Positions 1 through 6,381 of a stretch of DNA of 8,112 nt are shown in pieces (positions within the stretch are counted from its first letter, which is position 1; each line of letters starts with the position of its first letter). Under the pieces are notes generated by a model. That model was not told the DNA's origin, made no database searches, and saw only the letters and a program-made list of their open reading frames with translations. Origin of the DNA: Desulfurivibrio alkaliphilus (GTDB taxonomy: Bacteria; Desulfobacterota; Desulfobulbia; Desulfobulbales; Desulfurivibrionaceae); contig DSDS01000176.1 of assembly GCA_011048585.1 (NCBI GenBank), positions 1 through 8,112 of the forward strand. The letters run 5' to 3'. The position numbers were made by a program, and so were the translations under genes.

Positions 1-1107
1 AGTAAGAGGCACCGGTTCTCCCGAGTGGACCAAGGGACCGGCGCTGGGGGTGGAGTGGTCGGAGGTCACCACCAGCAACACTTCGGGGTCGGCCAGCAGG
101 GAGGGGAGGGTTGCGCCGATTCCCCGATCCAGAGCCTCGATCACCTTGATCTTGCCCAGGGGGTCTTTGGCGTGGGCTGCCGCGTCGGGGGCCTTGGTGT
201 GGACGTGGATAAAGTCGAAATCGGCCAGGGCCATGGTGGCCAACTGCAGGCGGTGGGCCAGGTCGAGCCCCGGATCTTTACCATCCTCGACCTGGCGTAC
301 GGCCATCCCCAGAAAGGCGGCCAGGCCCCAGTAAACCACCCCCGAGGAGATGCTCAGGCCCCGCAGACCGTTACGGGCGGCAAAATCGGGAACCTGCTTG
401 AGGCGTCCGCCCCGTTGGGTGACCAGGCCGTTGACGGGGTACAGCCCCCGGCGGCGTCTCTGTTGATTCACCGGATGCTGATCCAACTGGTTGTAAACCC
501 AGCGCAGATAATCCCCCAGCAGCAGAGCGCTCTTGCCGGCGGCGGGATCTGAAGCGTACTCCTGCCAAGGCTGGGGCTCCGGCAACGCTCGTCCTTCCGT
601 GAAGATGTTGGTATCGGTGACAAAAGGGGAGACCTGGTTGCCGTTAAGCAGCAGAACTCCGGAACCGCCCCGGTGGGGAACAAAGCGGATGGTCGGGTCG
701 CCCTGGGGGTAGGCGGATAGTGCGGCCACCAAGGCGTCGATCTCCGCGCCGGGGGCGCGGGGGTGATCGGTGGCCAGTTGCAGGGCTCCGTCCACCACCG
801 CCAGCTCTACCAGATGGGCCAGGAAGGCTACCTCCCCTTGGGCCAGGGGGATGCCGGCGCCCAGGGCCTCCAGGGCCCCACGGCCGGGGAACTCCTCGGG
901 GGTGTAACCGAACATGGCGAAATGGGCGTTTTCACTGGGCAGGGCCTGGCCCAGGGAGGCAGCGTGGTAGAGGCCGTTGCACCCAAGGGCCGCCAGACGA
1001 TCGAGATTGGGGGTGACCGCCGCCTGGAGGGGGGTGCGGTTGTCCAGTTGCGAATAAGCCCGATCCCCCAGCCCGTCCAATAGAATGAGGACACATTTAC
1101 TGGGCAT
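1..1107 (-). CDS. apgM: Archaeal-type 2,3-bisphosphoglycerate-independent phosphoglycerate mutase (C-terminus cut by window edge)
   Basis: Interconverts 2- and 3-phosphoglycerate in glycolysis and gluconeogenesis in the cytoplasm, as a metal-dependent member of the alkaline phosphatase superfamily. The frame is open for 369 codons from ATG 1107 to the left edge with no stop. The family is usually about 400 aa, so only the last few dozen residues should be missing. The N-terminus shows the metal-binding motif LLDGLGDR (D11, D15). A PSENAHFAMFGY stretch follows, with Ser58 where the phosphorylated serine is expected, then GRGALEALGAG. Near the C-terminus are HVHTKAPDAAAH (H301, H303, D308, H312) and TSDHSTP (D350, H351), the expected remaining metal ligands. 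A Shine-Dalgarno GGGAG (plus 1114-1118) sits 6 bases upstream of the ATG. The start overlaps the end of the PHP gene by 11 bases, which suggests translational coupling. Some relatives are annotated only as alkaline-phosphatase-family proteins, so exact substrate is inferred from motif order. Confidence 0.9.
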   Translation of the reverse strand, partial: MPSKCVLILLDGLGDRAYSQLDNRTPLQAAVTPNLDRLAALGCNGLYHAASLGQALPSENAHFAMFGYTPEEFPGRGALEALGAGIPLAQGEVAFLAHLVELAVVDGALQLATDHPRAPGAEIDALVAALSAYPQGDPTIRFVPHRGGSGVLLLNGNQVSPFVTDTNIFTEGRALPEPQPWQEYASDPAAGKSALLLGDYLRWVYNQLDQHPVNQQRRRRGLYPVNGLVTQRGGRLKQVPDFAARNGLRGLSISSGVVYWGLAAFLGMAVRQVEDGKDPGLDLAHRLQLATMALADFDFIHVHTKAPDAAAHAKDPLGKIKVIEALDRGIGATLPSLLADPEVLLVVTSDHSTPSAGPLVHSGEPVPLT

Positions 1108-1702
1108 GGACCGCTCCCAGGTTGACCCCTTGGCAAGCCCCGGTCCGCAGGGCCTCAATAAGCTCCCGGCGATCGCGGATCGGCTGCTCAAATCGAGTGG
1201 CCACCCGGCCCAGCTCATCCAGGGTATGGGCATCACTGCCGCCGCAGACGCTGAGGGGATAACGCTTGAGCCAGAGGTCAACTCGGCGGTTTTCCTGCTC
1301 CGAATTGCGCCCGTTGAGCCCTTCCACCACCCGGCAGGCCCCGGAGGCGATCACCCTCTCCTGGGCGGGGCGCAGGGTGCGGAATGGATGGGCGGCCACC
1401 GCCACCCCCCCGGCGCGCTCGACCATGGGTAAAAGCAGGTCGGCGGCCAGTCCGGTGGGCATGTTTTCGAAAGGGCCGAAAAGGAGGAAGTCGCCTTGGG
1501 GGGTGGCGTATTCCATCCCCAACAGGACGCAGAGGCCATCGGGCTGGATCCCCTCCCGCAGGGTCCGGCCCGCCGCCATGGTGTCATGGTCGGTGAGGCA
1601 GACCCCGTCCAGGCCTCGGGCCCGGGCGTGGAGGAGGATCTGGTCAAGCCCCAGGCAACTGCAGGCGGAGAGCCGAGTATGGACATGAAGATCGAACAGC
1701 AT
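1097..1702 (-). CDS. PHP-domain metal-dependent phosphoesterase
   Basis: A 201-aa PHP (polymerase and histidinol phosphatase) domain protein, probably a cytoplasmic metal-dependent phosphoesterase. Motifs in order are DLHVHT (H6, H8), LTDHDT (D38, H39, D40), GMEYAT (E64), AAHPFR (H105) and GGSDAH (D157, H159), so the full PHP metal-ligand set appears intact. Stand-alone PHP proteins of this size act on small phosphoesters such as nucleotides, but this sequence does not fix the substrate. The start at 1702 is chosen over an in-frame ATG at 1738 because GGGGAG (plus 1711-1716) lies 8 bases upstream of 1702. In addition, the best candidate promoter would start transcription near 1735, which excludes 1738. 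The stop (TAA, 1099-1097) lies inside the start of apgM, so the two genes form one transcription unit. No signal peptide or membrane segment is visible. Confidence 0.88.
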   Translation of the reverse strand: MLFDLHVHTRLSACSCLGLDQILLHARARGLDGVCLTDHDTMAAGRTLREGIQPDGLCVLLGMEYATPQGDFLLFGPFENMPTGLAADLLLPMVERAGGVAVAAHPFRTLRPAQERVIASGACRVVEGLNGRNSEQENRRVDLWLKRYPLSVCGGSDAHTLDELGRVATRFEQPIRDRRELIEALRTGACQGVNLGAVHAQ

Positions 1703-1731
1703 GGATTGAACTCCCCATGGGGTTGATAAGC

Positions 1732-1770
1732 GTGTCATTCGACACTAAACCATTGTCGCCTATTTGACAA
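1732..1770. promoter_or_regulatory. Pair of inverted repeats overlapping the PHP-apgM promoter (possible operator)
   Basis: Two perfect 5-base inverted repeats lie in 39 bases: GTGTC-N4-GACAC (1732-1745) over the predicted -10/start region, and TTGTC-N8-GACAA (1753-1770) over the predicted -35. The second has the overall 18-base TTG...CAA form seen in Rex-family redox repressor sites, but its inner bases do not match that consensus. A third small repeat, CCGAT-N7-ATCGG, lies at 1772-1788. Arms this short also occur by chance, so the operator reading rests mainly on their position. Confidence 0.3.
1742..1770 (-). promoter_or_regulatory. Candidate sigma70-type promoter of the PHP-apgM operon
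   Basis: Read on the minus strand, TTGTCA (1770-1765) resembles the -35 box with one mismatch. After a 17-base spacer comes TAGTGT (1747-1742), a weak -10 match. Transcription would begin near 1735, giving a leader of about 33 bases before the PHP start at 1702. The evidence is sequence resemblance and position only. Confidence 0.4.
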
Positions 1771-1874
1771 GCCGATGACTGTAATCGGTAACGGCGAAAT
1801 CTCCGGCCACTGGGGCAAGGATGGTGCCTGTAATTGTTTATTTCAATATCTAGGATAGTTTTAATTGATATTAT

Positions 1875-2210
1875 CTATTCGACAACCCGGTCCAGCTCCG
1901 GCATATTGCCCTGATCGTAAAAAACATGCCGGCTATTCTGGATTACCCTGCCATGGCCGGTCGCCGCGGAGAACAAACGAGTATGCGCCACCGCTGTTTC
2001 CCATACATCTGAGCCCGTGATCGGCATCTGCCGGTCGGTCTGGTTCGGGCCGAAATCATTGCCTTCGCGCCGACAGAGATGGCGGTCTCCGTCCCCCTCT
2101 TCTCGCCTGACCTCCTTGCCGTTTGATGCGTGGGACCGCGAGCCGGCGGGCACGCGGTCTTCATCCGGGCTTTGCGCCAAGGCGCAGGCTCGACAACGGA
2201 ATAGCTTCAA
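1875..2210 (-). pseudogene. Unassigned reading frame, possible gene relic opposite the hdrA leader
   Basis: An open frame of 111 codons from a TTG at 2210 to a TAG at 1875. It has no good start: the TTG faces the hdrA ribosome-binding site, a stop lies just upstream, and the internal ATG lacks a clear Shine-Dalgarno. The C-terminal part, about 50 residues containing TRLFSAATGHGRVIQN and FYDQGNMPELDRVVE, has protein-like composition and GC-rich third codon positions. The N-terminal part is rich in Arg, Glu and Asp and looks unstructured. No family is recognised. It may be the 3' end of a decayed gene or a chance frame in GC-rich DNA. Confidence 0.2.
2134..2186 (+). promoter_or_regulatory. Two hairpins just upstream of the hdrA ribosome-binding site
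   Basis: A 7-base-pair stem GACCGCG/CGCGGTC with a 12-base loop (2134-2159) is followed after 13 bases by a 6-base-pair stem TGCGCC/GGCGCA with a 2-base loop (2173-2186). The second ends 22 bases before the AAGGAGG of hdrA. No T-run follows either, so they are not typical terminators. They could shape the leader RNA or protect its 5' end. Their function is unknown. Confidence 0.3.
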
Positions 2211-2221
2211 GGAGGTTTTTT

Positions 2222-5200
2222 ATGAATATCACCGGCGTGGTGATGGTGGTCGGCGGTGGGGTGGCCGGGGTGCAGGCGGCCCTGGATCTTACCGCTTTAG
2301 GCTACAAGGTCTATCTGGTTGAAAAAAGCGCGGCCATCGGCGGAGTGATGGCCCGGCTGGACAAAACCTTTCCCACCAACGACTGCTCGCTCTGCATCCT
2401 GGCCCCCAAGCTGGTGGAGGCCGGACGTGACCCCAATATCACCATTCTGACCAAGGCGGAACTGATCGAACTGCAGGGCCGAGCCGGCGATTTTAAGGCC
2501 ACCGTCCGCAAGCAGCCCCGTTATATCGACGAAGAGATCTGCACCGGCTGCGGCCAATGCACCCTTTACTGCCTGAAGCAGATCAACGACGATTACAACG
2601 AAAACCTGGCCCGCACCGGGGCCGCCCATATCGACTACGCCCAGGCGGTTCCCGCCAGCTATCATATCGATCCCAAAGCCTGTCTGCGGCTCAACTTCGA
2701 CACTTGCAATCTCTGCTCCGTGGCCTGCCGGGCCGGGGCTATCCGCTTCGACCAGAAGGAGGAGATCCTGCAATTGGCGGTGGGCGCGGTGATCCTGGCC
2801 CCCGGCTTCGGGAGGATAAGTCGCGAAGTGATGGCCGGTTACGGTTGGGGGCGCTGCGCCGACGTACTTACCGCTTTTGAACATGAACGGCTGATGTGCG
2901 CCTCCGGCCCCACCGGCGGCGAGATCGTTCGCCCCTCCGACGAGCGCCATCCCCGCAAGATCGCTTTTCTCCAGTGCATCGGCTCCCGGGATGAAAAATG
3001 CGGCAACAACTACTGCTCTTCGGTTTGCTGCATGTATGCCATCAAGCAGGCTACTCTGGCCCGCGAGCACGACCCGGATTGCGAGATCACCCTCTTCTAC
3101 ATGGATATCCGCACCCACGGTAAAGGGTTTGACGCCGCCCGGGAACGGGCGGTCGGGGAGAATAATTTCCGGGTAATCTACGCCCGTCCCCCCAAGGTGG
3201 AGGATGTTTTTCCCGACGGCGGTCTGCTGCTGACCTGGAGTGATGAGAGCGGCGGCCACCATTACGAAAAATTTGACCTGGTGGTGCTCTCTCAAGGGCT
3301 TGAGGCCCCTGATGACGCTGAACAGTTGGCCCAAGCGGCGGGAATTGATCTCAACCCTTACCAGTTTGCCGCCACCGACACCTATAGCCCTCTGGCGACC
3401 AGCCGGCCCGGGGTTTACGTGATCGGGGCCTTTCAGGGCCCCAAGGATATTCCCGACTCGGTGGTCCAGGCCGGGGGAGCTGCCGGTCTCTGTGCCGGGC
3501 AGCTGGCTTCGGCCCGGGGCAGCGCCACGGTCAAGACGGTATTGCCCGCAGAGCGGGAGGTCGCCGGGGAGGAACCGCGGATCGGGGTGTTCGTCTGCCA
3601 CTGCGGGATCAACATCGGCGGGGTGGTCAAAGTGCCGTCGGTGGCCGCTTACGCCAAAACCCTGCCTGGAGTAGTTTATGCCACCGACAATCTCTACTCC
3701 TGCTCCCAGGACAGCCAGGGGGTGCTGGTGGAAGCGATCCGCCAGCACCGGCTCAACCGGCTGGTGGTGGCGGCCTGTACCCCACGGACCCACGAACCGT
3801 TGTTCCAGGCCACCATGCGGGAAGCCGGACTCAATCGCTCCCTCTTTGAAATGGCCAATATCCGCGACCAGTGCTCCTGGGTACATATGCATGAGCCGGA
3901 AGAGGCCACCGAAAAGGCCAAGGATGCAGTGCGGATGGCGGTGGCCAAGGCCCATCATCATACCGCCCTCAGCGAACAGCAGTTGCCGGTGATCCCGGGG
4001 GCTTTGGTTATCGGGGCCGGCCTGGCCGGGATGAGCGCCGCCCTGACCATCGCCGACCAGGGTTTTGCCGTCACCCTGGTGGAACGGGAGAAACAACCGG
4101 GAGGTCGGGTGCTGTCGCTTACTGCCGACCGCCACGGCCATGATCCCCGCCAGGCGGTGAAAGAGCTGGTGGCCAGGGTCCGTCAGCATCCCCAGATCAA
4201 ATTTGTAGCCCAGGCCACGGTCAGCGCCATTTCCGGTTTCGTCGGCAATTTCACCACCACCCTGACGGTGGGGGGGGAAGAGCCCCAAAGCCTGGTGGTC
4301 AACCACGGGGTGATGGTGCTGGCCACCGGCGGCAAGCCGCACCGCCCAACCGGCTACGGTTACGGCCAGTCGGATAGGGTGGTCACCCAGATGGAGTTGG
4401 AAGCGAGGCTGGTTCGGGCAAAGTGGCCGCCCAAGTCCCTTAAGCAGGTGGTGATGATTCAGTGTGTGGGCAGCCGGGGCGAGGATTTGGCCTATTGCAG
4501 TCGAGTCTGTTGCGGCCAGGCCCTGAAAAACAGTATCCGGCTCAAAACCGCCCGTCCGGAACTGCAGATCACCATCTTTTACCGAGATATGAGGGCTTAC
4601 GGCTTCATGGAAGATGACTATCGCAAGGCTCGGGAGCTGGGGGTGATTTTTCTGCGTTATCAGCCGGAAAATCCGCCCCGGGTGGATATCGGCTCGGGCG
4701 GGAAGGTCACGGTTAACGGTTTTGACCCCCTGCTCCGAGAGGAGGTCCGGTTCAACCCCGAGCTGCTGGTGCTCTCCACCGGAATCGCACCGGAAGACCC
4801 CACCGAACTGGCCCGGATGCTCAAGGTACCGATCACCGCCGACAAGTTCCTGCTGGAGGCCCATGTCAAGCTGCAACCGGTGGATCTGCCGGTGGACGGC
4901 ACCTACGTCTGCGGCCTGGCCCACGCCCCCAAGGGGATGGAGGAAAGCATCGCCCAGGCCCAGGCCGCGGCGGGGCGAGCCTGTCAGCCTTTGGCCCGGG
5001 GGTTCATCACCCCGGCCCCGATTGTCTCCCGGATCGACCCGGAAACCTGTATTGGCTGCGGGGCCTGCGAGAGCTTCTGCCCCTACAAGGCGATCGAAAT
5101 ATACCAGGAGGGCAAACTGCGCAAGGCCCGGACCATTACCGCCTCCTGCAAGGGTTGTGGGGTTTGCGCCGCCCGCTGCCCCACCCTGGCCATCGACATG

Positions 5201-5266
5201 GGCCGGTTTACCTTCGCCGCGATCATGGCTCAGATCCACTCCTTTGGAGAACAGATTAATGAGTGA
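2222..5266 (+). CDS. hdrA: Long HdrA-like FAD and Fe-S subunit (heterodisulfide reductase subunit A family)
   Basis: A 1014-aa HdrA-family flavoprotein, the flavin-binding core of Hdr-type electron-bifurcating complexes in the cytoplasm. The start at 2222 has AAGGAGG 6 bases upstream. Unit 1 (about 1-440) has a GGGVAG nucleotide-binding motif (11-16), NDCSLCILAPK (C55, C58) and an inserted ferredoxin-like region (C107, C110, C113, C117, then C154, C162, C165, C169). It ends with the HdrA motif C252...C260...C265...C269-C270. Unit 2 (about 453-925) starts with the HdrA N-terminal domain (VCHCG, C459/C461; C494; ACTPRTHEP, C519; C551). It continues with GAGLAG (598-603) and QCVGSR...YCSRVCC (C748, C759, C763, C764), without an inserted ferredoxin. 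A C-terminal two-cluster ferredoxin follows (C943/946/949/953 and C976/979/982/986). Methanogen HdrA is about 650 aa; long forms resembling BamE occur in sulfate reducers and Geobacter. Two FADs and many [4Fe-4S] clusters are inferred. No transmembrane segment is evident. HdrB and HdrC are not in the window. Confidence 0.96.
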   Translation: MNITGVVMVVGGGVAGVQAALDLTALGYKVYLVEKSAAIGGVMARLDKTFPTNDCSLCILAPKLVEAGRDPNITILTKAELIELQGRAGDFKATVRKQPRYIDEEICTGCGQCTLYCLKQINDDYNENLARTGAAHIDYAQAVPASYHIDPKACLRLNFDTCNLCSVACRAGAIRFDQKEEILQLAVGAVILAPGFGRISREVMAGYGWGRCADVLTAFEHERLMCASGPTGGEIVRPSDERHPRKIAFLQCIGSRDEKCGNNYCSSVCCMYAIKQATLAREHDPDCEITLFYMDIRTHGKGFDAARERAVGENNFRVIYARPPKVEDVFPDGGLLLTWSDESGGHHYEKFDLVVLSQGLEAPDDAEQLAQAAGIDLNPYQFAATDTYSPLATSRPGVYVIGAFQGPKDIPDSVVQAGGAAGLCAGQLASARGSATVKTVLPAEREVAGEEPRIGVFVCHCGINIGGVVKVPSVAAYAKTLPGVVYATDNLYSCSQDSQGVLVEAIRQHRLNRLVVAACTPRTHEPLFQATMREAGLNRSLFEMANIRDQCSWVHMHEPEEATEKAKDAVRMAVAKAHHHTALSEQQLPVIPGALVIGAGLAGMSAALTIADQGFAVTLVEREKQPGGRVLSLTADRHGHDPRQAVKELVARVRQHPQIKFVAQATVSAISGFVGNFTTTLTVGGEEPQSLVVNHGVMVLATGGKPHRPTGYGYGQSDRVVTQMELEARLVRAKWPPKSLKQVVMIQCVGSRGEDLAYCSRVCCGQALKNSIRLKTARPELQITIFYRDMRAYGFMEDDYRKARELGVIFLRYQPENPPRVDIGSGGKVTVNGFDPLLREEVRFNPELLVLSTGIAPEDPTELARMLKVPITADKFLLEAHVKLQPVDLPVDGTYVCGLAHAPKGMEESIAQAQAAAGRACQPLARGFITPAPIVSRIDPETCIGCGACESFCPYKAIEIYQEGKLRKARTITASCKGCGVCAARCPTLAIDMGRFTFAAIMAQIHSFGEQINE

Positions 5267-5867
5267 AACCTACAGTCCCAAAATTCTCGGCTTTCTCTGC
5301 AACTGGTGTTGCTATACCGCCGCCGATTCCGCCGGGGTCGGCCGTTACCAGTACCCTCCCAACCTGCGAGTTATCCGGATCATGTGTACCGGTCGGCTGG
5401 ACCCCTCCTTTCCCTTGGAGGGTCTGGCCACCGGGGCCGACGCCATTTTTGTCGGCGGTTGTCATCCCGGGGAGTGTCACTACCAGGACGGCAACTACCA
5501 CGCCCTGGTTTCCGCCGCCCTGGCCCATGAAGCTCTGGCCCGTCTGGGGGTCAGCAGGGAACGGTTCCTGATCGATTGGGCTTCGGCGGCGGAAGGCCCC
5601 AATTTCGTCAAGATAATAACCCGCTTCACCGAGCAGACCGCCGCCCTGGGCCCTTTGGGGCAAAGCGAAGGCCAGGATTCCGTCAAGCTGCGGACCAGGC
5701 TGGCCCAGGCCGCGGAGTTGGCCCGGGGGCGTAAGGTCCGTCTAGGTCTGATCAACGCCTCCAGGGAGATGTTTAAAGGTGGCGACTTCTCCCGGCCCGC
5801 CATCGCCGCCCTGATCCAGGCTAAATGCGCAAAGGCCCTGGCCGAACTGACCAGTCAGCCCGAATAA
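5259..5867 (+). CDS. mvhD: MvhD-family [2Fe-2S] electron-transfer subunit
   Basis: A 202-aa protein of the MvhD/VhuD family (also annotated hydrogenase iron-sulfur subunit). In known complexes MvhD carries a [2Fe-2S] cluster and passes electrons between a hydrogenase or formate dehydrogenase and HdrA. The family cysteines are all present: LCNWCCYTAAD (C14, C17, C18), MCTGRLDP (C43) and GCHPGECHY (C68, C73). All are Cys, with no selenocysteine position. The start ATG overlaps the end of hdrA by 8 bases (ATGAGTGA) and has GGAGA at 5246-5250, so the two are translationally coupled and almost certainly form one complex. Typical MvhD is about 140 aa. This one continues with about 60 residues (about 141-202) of Arg/Lys-rich, helix-like sequence with one extra Cys (C190), whose role is unknown. 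It is probably cytoplasmic, as no signal peptide is seen. Confidence 0.94.
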   Translation: MSETYSPKILGFLCNWCCYTAADSAGVGRYQYPPNLRVIRIMCTGRLDPSFPLEGLATGADAIFVGGCHPGECHYQDGNYHALVSAALAHEALARLGVSRERFLIDWASAAEGPNFVKIITRFTEQTAALGPLGQSEGQDSVKLRTRLAQAAELARGRKVRLGLINASREMFKGGDFSRPAIAALIQAKCAKALAELTSQPE

Positions 5868-5919
5868 TAATCAGTGGATCGGTAATGACCACAAAACCCA
5901 CCAATTTAAGGAGAAAAAA

Positions 5920-6264
5920 ATGCTCAAGGTAACGGAAGCAGCATTGGTCAGCATCAGAGAGTATCTGGACAAAAACAAGGTTGAAGATCCCCTGCGGGTG
6001 GTACTTGAAAACGGCTGCGCCGGGCCCAACCTGGTTCTGACCCTGGACGGTCAGCGGGATGGTGATCGGATCTTTCGCGAGGGCGATATCACTTTCCTGG
6101 TGGAACCCAACGTGCTGGAGCTCACCGGCGAGATCCAGGTTGACTTCGTCAAGCCCAGCTCGGGTTGTGGCTGTGGCGGGGGAGGATTTAGGGTAACCTC
6201 GGAAAAACAGTTAATTGGCGGGGGTTGCGGCAGCTCTTGTGCCACCGGTTCCTGCGGTTGTTAA
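5920..6264 (+). CDS. HesB/IscA-like A-type Fe-S carrier with cysteine-rich tail
   Basis: A 114-aa protein resembling the HesB/IscA A-type carriers that hold and deliver Fe-S clusters. The fold start (LKVTEAALVSIREYL) and the three classical cysteine positions are visible: NGCAGPN (C33) in place of the usual GCSGF, and SGCGCGGGGF (C83, C85). Anaerobes have HesB-like relatives with a G-C/U-x-G-P motif at the first position, some with selenocysteine; here it is Cys. After the normal end of the family comes a tail of about 15 residues with four more cysteines (C103, C107, C112, C114) in Gly/Ser-rich sequence. The start is fixed by AAGGAG (5908-5913) 6 bases upstream of ATG. It lies 52 bases after mvhD with no terminator between, so co-transcription with hdrA-mvhD is likely. 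A role in supplying clusters to HdrA-MvhD is inferred from context. Confidence 0.85.
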   Translation: MLKVTEAALVSIREYLDKNKVEDPLRVVLENGCAGPNLVLTLDGQRDGDRIFREGDITFLVEPNVLELTGEIQVDFVKPSSGCGCGGGGFRVTSEKQLIGGGCGSSCATGSCGC

Positions 6265-6290
6265 TTACGGAGAAAGGTGTTTTTTTTGTC

Positions 6291-6319
6291 TTGACAGTCT
6301 TCGGTAACAGAGATAGAAA
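6291..6319 (+). promoter_or_regulatory. Promoter of the split-Soret cytochrome gene
   Basis: A perfect -35 TTGACA (6291-6296), a 17-base spacer and TAGAAA (6314-6319, four of six -10 matches) lie in AT-rich DNA, 63 bases before the cytochrome start. A run of eight or more T residues directly precedes the -35. The predicted leader is about 55 bases. This is the best sigma70-like promoter in the window and suggests the cytochrome is transcribed separately from hdrA-mvhD. Confidence 0.6.
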
Positions 6320-6381
6320 ATACTTATTGCAACAAAGTGGCAGTAAATTGGTAGAACAAAACCACAAGGAGGTAACATCAA

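Larger units (their letters stand above)
1771..2221. other. Divergent intergenic region and probable hdrA leader
   Basis: About 450 bases without a convincing gene between the divergent PHP and hdrA genes. It contains an AT-rich island at about 1830-1880, the likeliest place for an hdrA promoter, although no clean -35/-10 pair was found (TTGTTT at 1834-1839 and TTGATA at 1865-1870 lack good partners). If transcription starts there, hdrA has a leader of roughly 350 bases. Inverted repeats are CCGGCAT/ATGCCGG (1898-1904, 1926-1932), GACCGCG/CGCGGTC (2134-2140, 2153-2159) and TGCGCC-AA-GGCGCA (2173-2186), plus shorter ones at 1981-2006 and 2022-2033. No riboswitch class is recognised. A Shine-Dalgarno AAGGAGG at 2209-2215 serves hdrA. 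Confidence 0.5.

Noticed and set aside
25..1016. Several plus-strand frames of 60-175 codons across the left region
   Set aside because: They are shadows of the minus-strand phosphoglycerate mutase, whose motifs and continuous frame explain the region.
1703..1738. ATG at 1738 as start of the PHP gene
   Set aside because: There is no Shine-Dalgarno, it lies upstream of the predicted transcription start, and the PHP domain begins only at the ATG at 1702.
2123..2221. Upstream TTG start (2123) for hdrA
   Set aside because: The extra 33 residues are Arg-rich and unlike HdrA. ATG 2222 has AAGGAGG at the right distance and begins the flavin-binding motif.
2297..5239. A 980-codon open frame on the minus strand opposite hdrA
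   Set aside because: It mirrors hdrA in a GC-rich gene where antisense stops are rare. Its translation is low-complexity (Gly, His, Pro, Gln rich) with no family features.
4722..5867. Start at 4722 for a 381-aa mvhD product
   Set aside because: The first 179 residues are an Arg/Pro/Ser-rich shadow of hdrA. ATG 5259 has a good Shine-Dalgarno and begins family-like sequence.
6230..6290. Intrinsic terminator after the HesB-like gene, suggested by the T-run near 6280-6288
   Set aside because: No stable hairpin precedes the T-run. The pairings found are only 4-5 bases with mismatches.
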